From the NCBI RefSeq assembly GCF_900187945.1, contig NZ_FYEH01000007.1:62001-126000 (forward strand): a stretch of 64,000 bases of DNA, written 5' to 3'. The position numbers and the translations under genes were made by a program. This DNA is from Arboricoccus pini. Lineage in GTDB: Bacteria > Pseudomonadota > Alphaproteobacteria > Geminicoccales > Geminicoccaceae. Below are positions 44,043 to 51,612 of this stretch, piece after piece (positions within the stretch are counted from its first letter, which is position 1; each line of letters begins with the position of its first letter). The notes below the pieces were generated by a model, which saw nothing but the letters and a program-made list of their open reading frames with translations, had not been told where the DNA came from and did no database searches.

Positions 44043-45377
44043 ATGATCCGTTCGTTCGGAAGGACGACCCGTCGGCAGTTTCTTGTGACGGGCGTGGCCG
44101 CGGGGGCGGGGGTCGGGATGCCGTTCGTCAGGCGGGCCTTGGCAGCGACGAACTGGCGGAAGTTCGATGGCACCTCGATCGAGGTGTCGATGATCAAAAG
44201 TCCGCGCGGCGATATCATCCAGAAGAATCTGAAGGCGTTCGAGGATCTGACCGGGATTGAGGTCGGGCTCGAGCAGGTGCCCGAGCAGCAGCAGCGGCAA
44301 AAATCGGTTGTTGAGTTCTCGAGCGGGCGGCCGAGCTTCGATGTCTGCCATCTCTCCTACCATGTGCAAAAGCGGCTCTTCGAGAAGGGCAGGTGGTTGG
44401 CCGACCTCAAGCCATTCCTTGACGATCCGGAATTGCGTGATCCCAATCTCGATCCGGAGGATTTCTCCGCTGCGGGCAAGGCCTACGCCACGAATGAGCA
44501 GGGCGAGTTGCGCAGTCTGCCGATCAGCGTCGACTACTGGATCATCTACTGGAACAAGGATCTGTTCCAGAAAGCCGGGCTCGAATTCCCTCAGACGTTT
44601 GATGCACTCATCGCGGCGGCGGAGAAGCTGACCGATCCCGCGACGGGGACCTATGGTTTCGTCGCGCGCGGCATGAAGAACGCGAATCTGCCGGTCTGGG
44701 CCAGCTTTCTTCTGGGCTATGGCGTCGAACCGGTCGGGCCGGGCCTTCAACTCAACACGACAAGCGAAGGTGCTCTGGCTGCGACACGCATGTACCAGCA
44801 TCTCCTGACCAAGACCGCTCCCCCTGGAACCATCGGGTTCAACTGGAACGAGTGCCAGGCCGCCTTCTTGCAGGGCAAGGCGGCGATGTGGCTGGACGGC
44901 GTGGGCTTCGCGCCGCCTCTCGAGGATCCGACCAAGAGCCGCGTCGTTGGCAAGGTGGGCTACGCCGTCATGCCCAAAGGCCCTCAGGCACATGCCTCCG
45001 CGACTTTCGGCGACGGCCTTGGCATTGCCGATGCGAGCCAGAACAAGGAAGCTGCCTTCCTCTTCTTGCAATGGGCGCTCTCTAAACCGTTGCAAGCGCA
45101 GTTGCTGCAGACTGGCTCGGGCGTCCCCTTCCGCAAGTCGGTTCTGGCGGACCAGACGGTTCGCCAGGGGGTGAAGATGCCTGCGGCCTGGGTCGATTCG
45201 GTCATCGGTTCGGCCGAGGTCAGCAAATTCGGCCTGCCGGTTGTCGTTCCGGTCACTGAGTTTCGCGACATATTCGGGATAGCACTGACGAACACGCTAT
45301 CGGGCGCCGATCCGAAGGACGAGCTACAGAAGGCGACCGACCAGTTCCGACCGATTCTTGAGAAAAGCGAAGCCTAG
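44043..45377 (+). CDS. Sugar-type ABC transporter substrate-binding protein (family 1)
   Basis: 444-residue periplasmic receptor. Tat signal TTRRQFLVTGVAAGAGVG, with cleavage likely after ALAA at about residue 36. The mature part shows FEDLTGIEVGLEQVPEQQQRQK, the hinge sequence YWIIYWNKDLFQKAGLEFPQTF and QAAFLQGKAAMWLDGVGF. These are standard for family-1 (MalE/UgpB-like) carbohydrate receptors. The SD sequence AAGGGGAGG is strong. Two permeases follow directly. The sugar cannot be inferred. Confidence 0.92.
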   Translation: MIRSFGRTTRRQFLVTGVAAGAGVGMPFVRRALAATNWRKFDGTSIEVSMIKSPRGDIIQKNLKAFEDLTGIEVGLEQVPEQQQRQKSVVEFSSGRPSFDVCHLSYHVQKRLFEKGRWLADLKPFLDDPELRDPNLDPEDFSAAGKAYATNEQGELRSLPISVDYWIIYWNKDLFQKAGLEFPQTFDALIAAAEKLTDPATGTYGFVARGMKNANLPVWASFLLGYGVEPVGPGLQLNTTSEGALAATRMYQHLLTKTAPPGTIGFNWNECQAAFLQGKAAMWLDGVGFAPPLEDPTKSRVVGKVGYAVMPKGPQAHASATFGDGLGIADASQNKEAAFLFLQWALSKPLQAQLLQTGSGVPFRKSVLADQTVRQGVKMPAAWVDSVIGSAEVSKFGLPVVVPVTEFRDIFGIALTNTLSGADPKDELQKATDQFRPILEKSEA

Positions 45378-45378
45378 G

Positions 45379-46308
45379 ATGGCCGCGCTAGGAATGGTCG
45401 GCCGTCCGGCTGGCGGGTCGCGTCGCCGCCGGCTGAACTGGCATTCGGGCGGCTACATGCCGTTCATCTGGCCAGCTTTGCTGATAACGTTGGCTGTCAT
45501 CGTCTTCCCCTGGGTATTCACGGGTTGGATGAGCCTGCAGAACTGGCAGGTAGGCGCGGAGCGGAGTTTCATCGGCCTTGCGAACTATGCGAGGCTCTTT
45601 TCCGATGAGCGCTTCTTCGAGGCGACCGGGCGGACGCTCCTCTACACGTTTCTGTCGGTCCTGCTGCCTCTGATCTTCGGAACGATCGCCGCCCTGGTCT
45701 TCCACGAGGAATTTCCACTCCGAGGGTTCCTGCGTGGCATCGTCGTCATGCCGATGATGGCAACGCCCGTGGCGATCGCCCTCGTCTGGACGATGATGTT
45801 CCATCCGCAACTCGGGATCTTGAATTACCTTCTCTCGCTGCTCGGGATCCCGCCACAGCTTTGGGTGTTCGATCCCGGCACGGTCATCCCTTCGCTTGTT
45901 TTGGTCGAGACATGGCAATGGACGCCGCTCGTCATGCTGGTGGTCCTGGGCGGTCTGGCCTCGCTGCCGAGCGAGCCCTATGAGAGCGCCTTGATCGACG
46001 GTGCCACTTGGTTTCAGCGCCTGCGCTTCATCACCTTGCCCATGATAGTGCCTTTTCTCGTCGTCGCCGCCTTCCTTCGCGGCGTGGATGCCCTCAAGAG
46101 CTTCGACATCATCTTCGCCATCACGCAAGGCGGCCCGGGCACGGCTTCTGAGACGATCAACATCTATCTCTATCTCCAGGCCTTCTCCTTCAACGACATG
46201 GGGTACGGCTCCGCCATTGCCGTCATCTTCATGGTCCTTGTCGTTGCGCTGACACTCATTCTTCTCTGGCTGCGTGGGTGCACGGGTTGGCGGGAGGCAC
46301 AAGGATGA
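45379..46308 (+). CDS. Sugar ABC transporter permease, MalF type
   Basis: 309-residue membrane protein from the ATG at 45379, one base after the receptor stop. Six helices after an Arg-rich N-terminus (GRPAGGSRRRRLNWHSGG). The EAA loop is YESALIDGATWFQRLRFITLPMIVP, preceded by TWQWTPLVMLVVLGGLASLP. GGPGTASETINIYLY is typical of MalF/UgpA-like subunits. It overlaps the next permease by 4 bases (ATGA). Confidence 0.93.
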   Translation: MAALGMVGRPAGGSRRRRLNWHSGGYMPFIWPALLITLAVIVFPWVFTGWMSLQNWQVGAERSFIGLANYARLFSDERFFEATGRTLLYTFLSVLLPLIFGTIAALVFHEEFPLRGFLRGIVVMPMMATPVAIALVWTMMFHPQLGILNYLLSLLGIPPQLWVFDPGTVIPSLVLVETWQWTPLVMLVVLGGLASLPSEPYESALIDGATWFQRLRFITLPMIVPFLVVAAFLRGVDALKSFDIIFAITQGGPGTASETINIYLYLQAFSFNDMGYGSAIAVIFMVLVVALTLILLWLRGCTGWREAQG

Positions 46309-47120
46309 GCCGCACACCGCTGCAGAAACTGGTGCTGTTCCTTGTCGTCCTGGTGGTGATCTCGCCGGCCTTCCTGTTCTTTCTCTGGATGGCCTCGCTC
46401 TCGCTCAAGCCCGAGATCGACAATACGGCCTATCCGCCGGTCCTGATCCCCTCCAGCCTCGACTGGTCAAACTACTCGGCCATGTTGAATGAGCATGATT
46501 TCGGCCGCTATTTCACTAACAGCCTGATCGTGACGGGTTCGGCGGTGGCGCTGGCCCTCTTGGTGGGCGTGCCGGCTGCCTACGGCATTGCCCGGGCAAA
46601 GGCGCACAAGCTGGCCCTCGTCGTCATGATCGCCCGGATGACGCCAGCCTTGAGTTTCCTCATTCCTCTTTTTCTGCTCTTCCAATATCTGGGGCTCATG
46701 CGCTCGCTCTGGCCGCAGATCATCACGCATCTGGTGGTGACCGTCCCGGTCGTCATCTGGATCATGACGAGCTTCTTCGAGACCCTGCCGATCGAGCTCG
46801 AGGAGGCCTCGCGGATCGATGGCGCCAATCGTTGGCAGGTCTTTCGTCTGATTGCCCTGCCGCTGGCCCGTCCCGGCATCATGGTGGCGCTGATCCTGGC
46901 TTTTATCTTCTCCTGGAACAATTTCGTGTTTGGTATCGTTCTGGCGGGGCGCACGACCAGGACCCTGCCCGTGGCGGTCTATAATTCCCTGACCTATGAG
47001 CAGATCAGCTGGGGACCGCTCTCTGCCGCGGCGATCCTCGTCACCTTGCCCGTCCTGCTTTTGACGATCATCGCGCAAAAGCAGATCGTCCAGGGCATGA
47101 CGTCCGGAGCGGTCAAATAG
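46305..47120 (+). CDS. Sugar ABC transporter permease, MalG type
   Basis: 271-residue membrane protein from the ATG at 46305. Six helices, EAA loop LEEASRIDGANRWQVFRLIALPLARPG, and the C-terminal AQKQIVQGMTSGAVK that closes MalG/UgpE-type subunits. No ATPase gene follows. The operon ends at the convergent larC, which overlaps it by 8 bases, so a shared ATPase from elsewhere (MsmX/UgpC-like) is needed. Confidence 0.94.
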   Translation: MSRTPLQKLVLFLVVLVVISPAFLFFLWMASLSLKPEIDNTAYPPVLIPSSLDWSNYSAMLNEHDFGRYFTNSLIVTGSAVALALLVGVPAAYGIARAKAHKLALVVMIARMTPALSFLIPLFLLFQYLGLMRSLWPQIITHLVVTVPVVIWIMTSFFETLPIELEEASRIDGANRWQVFRLIALPLARPGIMVALILAFIFSWNNFVFGIVLAGRTTRTLPVAVYNSLTYEQISWGPLSAAAILVTLPVLLLTIIAQKQIVQGMTSGAVK

Positions 47121-48300
47121 GGCCGGGATCGTCCTCGGCGTGTCGGCGCAGGCGCTGGCGTTCTTGCATGTCGCCATGAAGATCGTCAGCTTCCACCTTC
47201 AAGCTGGTTGTGCCGTCGGGGCGTTGGGTCCGCTTGATCCTCAAGCTGCCTGCATCGCTGGCGATGCTAAGGCTCTCACGCGGCAAAATACGCCGTTGCA
47301 CCTCCTGCTGGCGCAGGCCGATCGTGCTGGTCTCGAGAAAGACGGCATCAGTGACCGCCGGGATCGCTCCCGCGTCGCAGAGAATCTGGACCTGTAGGGC
47401 GAGGCGGCCCTTCTTACCGAACGCGGGAATCTGGAGGACGTCTAGGACGTCGCTTCTGGCGCGCAGGCGCTCGAGCCCGAGCGCCAGGTCCTCAGGGCTT
47501 TGATCGTCGACCTCAAAGGTGATGACTCCGACCGTGCCGCTCGCCAAATTCGGCTCCGGCTGGTCGTCGAGCGCCAACACCGCCAAGCAGTTGCTGATTC
47601 CCGGCAGTCGCCGACTGCCGAAGCCATAGCCCCGGCATGCGAGACGGCCCGTCGGGCGGGGCCGGCCGGGTTCGCAAAGATGGCGCAGGATCGCGGCCCC
47701 GGTCGGTGTTACGCGCTCGCCGTCGATACCGTCATCGGCGAAGCGAAAGCCGGTCAGCAGGCGACTGGTGGCCGGGGCCGGCACGGGCAGGAGGCCATGC
47801 GCCGTCTTGATCCGGCCGCTGCCGAGCGGCAGCGTGCCGACGGACCAGGACGCTCCGTCCATCTCGTCGATCAGACAGGCCGCGGCGACGATGTCGGCGA
47901 TCGAATCGAGACCGCCCACCTCATGGAAAACTACGGCATCGACGGCCACGCCGTGGATCGCGGCCTCAGCCTCGGCCAGCAGACCGAAGATCGAGAGGGC
48001 ATGAGCGAGGATGCCGGCTGGCAAGGATGCTTCATGCAGCAGGCGCCGGATCTCCCGCCAGGGTCGATGCCCGTGGCCGTGGTCGTGGCCGCGCTCTTCC
48101 GGCGGCAGCGTGACCAGCCAGCGCGAGCCGCTAAGGATGCCGTCGTGATGAGCCGCGTGGTCGGCTTTAAAGCCCAGCCTAGCCGCGATCGGGGCCAAGG
48201 TCGCCGCCAGGGCCTGCCGCGTGCCCGGAAAGGCATCCAGAAGGGCGGCTGTGAACATGTCGCCGGCAATGCCGCCCAGCGGGTCCAGATGAAGATGCAT
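47113..48300 (-). CDS. larC: Nickel-pincer cofactor synthesis protein LarC
   Basis: 395 residues from the ATG at 48300 (a TTG at 48312 is weaker). LarC inserts nickel into the pyridinium-dithiocarboxylate mononucleotide cofactor of LarA-type racemases. The diagnostic start HLHLDPLGGIAGDMFTAALLD, a His-rich loop (ERGHDHGHGHRPW), VVFHEVGGLDSIADIV and the C-terminal half (TFEVDDQSPEDLALGLERL) are all present. It reads in one frame, while some bacteria need a frameshift to make full-length LarC. No larA, larB or larE lies in the window. Confidence 0.93.
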   Translation of the reverse strand: MHLHLDPLGGIAGDMFTAALLDAFPGTRQALAATLAPIAARLGFKADHAAHHDGILSGSRWLVTLPPEERGHDHGHGHRPWREIRRLLHEASLPAGILAHALSIFGLLAEAEAAIHGVAVDAVVFHEVGGLDSIADIVAAACLIDEMDGASWSVGTLPLGSGRIKTAHGLLPVPAPATSRLLTGFRFADDGIDGERVTPTGAAILRHLCEPGRPRPTGRLACRGYGFGSRRLPGISNCLAVLALDDQPEPNLASGTVGVITFEVDDQSPEDLALGLERLRARSDVLDVLQIPAFGKKGRLALQVQILCDAGAIPAVTDAVFLETSTIGLRQQEVQRRILPRESLSIASDAGSLRIKRTQRPDGTTSLKVEADDLHGDMQERQRLRRHAEDDPGPI

Positions 48301-48492
48301 GTGTCGACCCAAAGCAGAGCGGTGGGTGATCTACGTATGACCTGCTGATAGCGCAGCGCGAAGGGTCCGTTAACCTTTGGCTAAAGGATCGGGATTAAAA
48401 GAGGCCGACGCTCGGCCGCGTTTGGTTAGCCGGTCTGGGGCGGGCGGCGAATAGCGAAGCGCTGATCTAGGGAACCAGATGGGGATTGAGCG

Positions 48493-49011
48493 ATGAGCGA
48501 ACCACTTAGCGAGATCGAGCAGTTGAAGCTGCAACTCGACGAGTTGTCCTTGATGATCGCCACCACCATCAAGGAGGTCGGTGGCGTTCGTCATCCGTCC
48601 ATGGAGGACGACAGGCTGAGCGGTGCTGTCGACGAACTCGCCGCCATGGTTCTCGATACCGAGGCAGCGACAGATGCGATCCTCGATGCGGCGGAATTGC
48701 TGGAGCAGATGGCGCAAGGCGCGTGGGACGCTCAAGGCAACTCGTTGCGGGAGCCGATGAGCGCCATCACGACACGCATCTTCGAGGCCTGTAATTTCCA
48801 GGATCTAAGTGGGCAGCGTATTGCCAAAGTAACGACGCTGCTCCGCGATATCGACGCGCGGCTAAGCACCATCATCGAGGCGCTTGGCGCTCGCCGGTTC
48901 GATCCAGTCGACATACCCGCCGCGCCGGACGGTGACGCTGCCCTTTTGAACGGTCCCGCCAGGACGGGGCAGGGACTGGAGCAGGACTCGGTCGACGCGC
49001 TCATGCATTGA
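48493..49011 (+). CDS. cheZ: CheZ-family CheY-P phosphatase
   Basis: 172 residues. A long helical hairpin carries the phosphatase signature ACNFQDLSGQRIAKV, where the Asp and Gln correspond to the catalytic pair of E. coli CheZ (D143, Q147). A flexible Pro/Ala/Gly linker follows. The C-terminal tail DSVDALMH resembles the CheY-docking peptide of CheZ. No chemotaxis or flagellar genes are adjacent, so this is an orphan copy acting on a CheY encoded elsewhere. It has a shorter N-terminus than E. coli CheZ (214). Confidence 0.85.
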   Translation: MSEPLSEIEQLKLQLDELSLMIATTIKEVGGVRHPSMEDDRLSGAVDELAAMVLDTEAATDAILDAAELLEQMAQGAWDAQGNSLREPMSAITTRIFEACNFQDLSGQRIAKVTTLLRDIDARLSTIIEALGARRFDPVDIPAAPDGDAALLNGPARTGQGLEQDSVDALMH

Positions 49012-49162
49012 GCGTGGCCTTCACAGGCCGGCGACCCGCGCTACTATGGACCCATCAGTCGATTGCGCGACGGAATGCGCCGCCCACGTCGTTATACCCG
49101 GAGCGAGCTTTGACTTGACCGGCGGCAAGGGTGCCGCCACGGCTCGCTCGAGAGGGCGATAC

Positions 49163-49432
49163 ATGGCCATGTCCTTTTCAATTGGTTTAAAGCGCGTGGC
49201 ACTCGTGGCCAGCCTCATACTGGGTGCCTCTTCACTGTCGGCCTGCGGCTGCGGCTTTCTTGGATTGGACGCTTGCCGCGGCGGCCACTGGGATGGAGGA
49301 CGTCATGGCGACTCTGGCTCGCCTGGCCCCGGTTCTGGCGGCTACCGGGGTGGTTCTGGCGGCCCGGGGGGCGGACCCGGTGGTGGCCCGGGTGGCGGTG
49401 GAGGCGGTCCGGGTGGCGGCGGCCCTGGGTAG
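49163..49432 (+). CDS. Small glycine-rich lipoprotein, 89 aa
   Basis: 89 residues from the ATG at 49163 (the frame opens at 49046 but the signal peptide starts here). The signal sequence FSIGLKRVALVASLILGASSLSA is followed by Cys at the lipobox LSAC, giving a lipid-anchored mature protein of about 60 residues. The tail from about residue 50 is almost entirely Gly with Pro every three to five residues. The GC-rich tail tract could be prone to slippage. No function is assigned. Confidence 0.6.
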   Translation: MAMSFSIGLKRVALVASLILGASSLSACGCGFLGLDACRGGHWDGGRHGDSGSPGPGSGGYRGGSGGPGGGPGGGPGGGGGGPGGGGPG

Positions 49433-49514
49433 TACTGAGTCGGACGTTCGCGAATGGGCGCCTATACCTGTTGACGTCGGCGCCTAAAGAAATCAAAAGG
49501 CCGGTGCTCTGGAT

Positions 49515-49540
49515 CTCCCCGCGAGTGCGGGGAGCTTTTT
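49515..49540 (+). terminator. Rho-independent terminator before rpmI
   Basis: Perfect 8-base stem CTCCCCGC (49515-49522) / GCGGGGAG (49527-49534) with loop GAGT, then CTTTTT. It separates the glycine-rich lipoprotein gene from the ribosomal-protein operon, or acts as an attenuator within the rpmI leader. Confidence 0.9.
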
Positions 49541-49652
49541 GCCGTCAGGCTCGTGCCATCGGGTGCTTGCATCGGAGGATGGCTCCCGTTATAAGCCCCC
49601 AGCTTGCGCGGGCGGCAGGGCCGAACCCCGCGCTTTTGGAGTTTTCTTTTTC

Positions 49653-49850
49653 ATGCCGAAGATCAAAACCAAGCGCTCGGCGGCGAAGCGTTTCACGTTT
49701 ACCGGTACCGGCAAGGTTAAGGCCCGGCACTCGACCCAGCGTCACATGCTGTCGAGCAAGCCCAAGGCAGCCAAGCGACTGCATCGCAAGGCCACCTACC
49801 TCGCGCCCGGTGACGCGGCTCTCGTTCGCCTGATGATGCCTTACGGCTGA
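49653..49850 (+). CDS. rpmI: 50S ribosomal protein L35
   Basis: 65 residues, normal for L35, opening MPKIKTKRSAAKRFTFTGTG and containing RHSTQRHMLSSKPKAAKRLH. TTTTGGAG lies 12 bases before the ATG. rplT follows after 143 bases. infC, the usual upstream partner, is absent; a terminator lies there instead, so this operon has its own promoter between 49540 and 49650. Confidence 0.97.
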   Translation: MPKIKTKRSAAKRFTFTGTGKVKARHSTQRHMLSSKPKAAKRLHRKATYLAPGDAALVRLMMPYG

Positions 49851-49917
49851 GTTTTTCATGCTCGGGCCCGGCCGGGAGCGTTCCGCTGATGGAGCCTCTT
49901 GGTTCAGGCAGCCCGGT

Positions 49918-49969
49918 GGGCCTAGGCCCAATGATGCCTTTCGGGTTCGAGTTGGGGCATTTCAGCCCC
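49918..49969. promoter_or_regulatory. Clustered inverted repeats between rpmI and rplT
   Basis: A 12-base palindrome GGGCCTAGGCCC (49918-49929) and a hairpin GGGGC/GCCCC (49954-49958, 49965-49969) occupy the 143-base spacer before rplT. L20 represses its own operon through RNA structures in some bacteria, so these may be leader elements. That role is not shown by the sequence. Confidence 0.35.
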
Positions 49970-49993
49970 GGATGTTAGTTTCGGAGTAGCAAG

Positions 49994-50353
49994 ATGGCAC
50001 GCGTCAAGCGCGGTACTACGAGCCACGCTCGGCACAAGAAGGTCCTGGAGCAGACCAAGGGCCATCGCGGTCGGCGGAATAGCTGCATCAAGACTGCCCG
50101 GCAGTCGATGGAGAAGGCGCTTCAGTACGCCTATCGCGATCGGCGGGTGAAGAAGCGCGAGTTCAGGGCGCTCTGGATTCAGCGCATCAATGCGGCCGTT
50201 CGCGAGGATGGCATGACCTACGGCAACTTCATCCATGGCCTCTCCAAGGCTGGGATCGAGGTTGATCGCAAGGTGCTGGCGGATCTGGCCGTGCATGACC
50301 GGACAGGTTTCGGCTTGTTTATCGAGAAGGCGCAGGCTGCCTTGCAGGCCTGA
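49994..50353 (+). CDS. rplT: 50S ribosomal protein L20
   Basis: 119-residue primary rRNA-binding protein needed early in 50S assembly. It opens [20 protein letters not shown] and contains [20 protein letters not shown] and [21 protein letters not shown]; length and composition are canonical. A GGAG at 49982 region precedes the ATG. A terminator lies between it and pheS. Confidence 0.98.
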   Translation: MARVKRGTTSHARHKKVLEQTKGHRGRRNSCIKTARQSMEKALQYAYRDRRVKKREFRALWIQRINAAVREDGMTYGNFIHGLSKAGIEVDRKVLADLAVHDRTGFGLFIEKAQAALQA

Positions 50354-50418
50354 GGTAGAGCCTCGGGATGGTTGCGGCATCTTGATGGTGCTGCTGCAGA
50401 CAAGCCAGCTTGCGTAGG

Positions 50419-50443
50419 AAAGGGGCCCATGCGGCCCCTTTTT
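50419..50443 (+). terminator. Rho-independent terminator between rplT and pheS
   Basis: AAAGGGGCC (50419-50427) pairs with GGCCCCTTT (50433-50441) around CATGC, ending in a T run. It follows rplT by 65 bases and precedes pheS by 74. No Phe-rich leader peptide is visible before it, so I read it as a plain terminator rather than a phenylalanine attenuator. Confidence 0.85.
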
Positions 50444-50517
50444 GCTGTTCTGCATCGTGAATTGCGACGCTTTGCCAGCCAGCCGGGCGGAGAGCGCTGC
50501 TGGACGGAAGACAGGTC

Positions 50518-51612
50518 ATGGAAGAACAGTTGGACGCGCTCAAGGCGACGACGCTGGCGGCGATCGCCGACGCGGCGGATCTTCGCACCTTGGATGAGGC
50601 CAGGGTCGCTTCCCTGGGCAAGAAGGGCAAGGTTACCGAGCTCGTGAAAGGCCTGGGCAGCGTCGACCCGTCGGAGCGCCCTCGCCTCGGCCAATTGTTC
50701 AATCTGCTCAAGCGCGAGCTTGAGGAGGCTTTCGCCGTCCGCAAGTCCGAACTCGAGGCGCAAGCACTCGATGCCCGCCTGCGCGATGAGCGCATGGATG
50801 TGACGTTGCCGGTGCGTGAGCGCCCCGTTGGTCGCATCCACCCGGTAAGCCAGGTACAGGAGGAGATCACGGCGATCTTCGCCGACATGGGCTTCGAGGT
50901 GGCCGAGGGGCCGGACATCGAGGATGACTGGCATAATTTCGAGGCGCTCAACATGCCGCCGGATCATCCGGCCCGGCAGATGCAGGACACGTTCTACCTG
51001 GCCGAGGGCGCGGCCGAAGGGATCGCCAAGGGTCGACCTCTCGTCCTGCGTACGCATACGAGTCCCGTGCAGATCCGCACCATGCTGGGCGGCAAGCCGC
51101 CTTATCGCATCATTGCACCGGGCAGGACCTATCGGCGCGACAGCGACCTTACCCATACGCCTATGTTCCATCAGGTGGAGGGGCTGATGATCGACCGTCA
51201 GACCCATATGGGACACCTCAAGGGATGTCTTACCGACTTCCTGTCGGCGTTCTTCGAGCGCGAGCGCGTGCCGGTACGCTTCCGCCCGAGCTTCTTTCCT
51301 TTCACCGAGCCGTCCGCCGAGGTCGACATTGGCTGCCGGCGTTCCAAGGACGAGCTGATCCTGGGCGAGGGGGATGACTGGCTGGAGATTTTGGGCTCCG
51401 GCATGGTGCACCCCAACGTTCTGCGCGCCTGCGGCCTGGATCCCGACGAGTGGCAGGGATTTGCCTTCGGCATGGGGATCGATCGTGTGGCCATGCTTAA
51501 ATATGGCATCCCCGACCTTCGGACCTTCTTCGAGGCCGATCTGCGTTGGCTGCACCATTACGGCTTCTTGCCGCTTGATCTTCCGACGACATATGCGGGG
51601 CTTTCGCGATGA
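50518..51612 (+). CDS. pheS: Phenylalanine-tRNA ligase, alpha subunit
   Basis: 364-residue catalytic alpha subunit (class II aminoacyl-tRNA synthetase). An N-terminal coiled coil (residues 1-90) precedes the catalytic core. Motif 1 region [30 protein letters not shown], motif 2 [26 protein letters not shown] and motif 3 [16 protein letters not shown] are visible (sampled). The pheT start overlaps its stop by 4 bases. Confidence 0.97.
   Translation: MEEQLDALKATTLAAIADAADLRTLDEARVASLGKKGKVTELVKGLGSVDPSERPRLGQLFNLLKRELEEAFAVRKSELEAQALDARLRDERMDVTLPVRERPVGRIHPVSQVQEEITAIFADMGFEVAEGPDIEDDWHNFEALNMPPDHPARQMQDTFYLAEGAAEGIAKGRPLVLRTHTSPVQIRTMLGGKPPYRIIAPGRTYRRDSDLTHTPMFHQVEGLMIDRQTHMGHLKGCLTDFLSAFFERERVPVRFRPSFFPFTEPSAEVDIGCRRSKDELILGEGDDWLEILGSGMVHPNVLRACGLDPDEWQGFAFGMGIDRVAMLKYGIPDLRTFFEADLRWLHHYGFLPLDLPTTYAGLSR

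Noticed and set aside
49320-49432. Tandem G/C repeats suggesting a CRISPR-like array
   Set aside because: The repetition is the coding of a Gly/Pro-rich tail; unit length is 3-15 bases with no spacers.
50354-50517. Phenylalanine attenuator before pheS
   Set aside because: The terminator is real, but no leader peptide with Phe codons precedes it; the only short frame (starting MVLLQTSQLA) has none.
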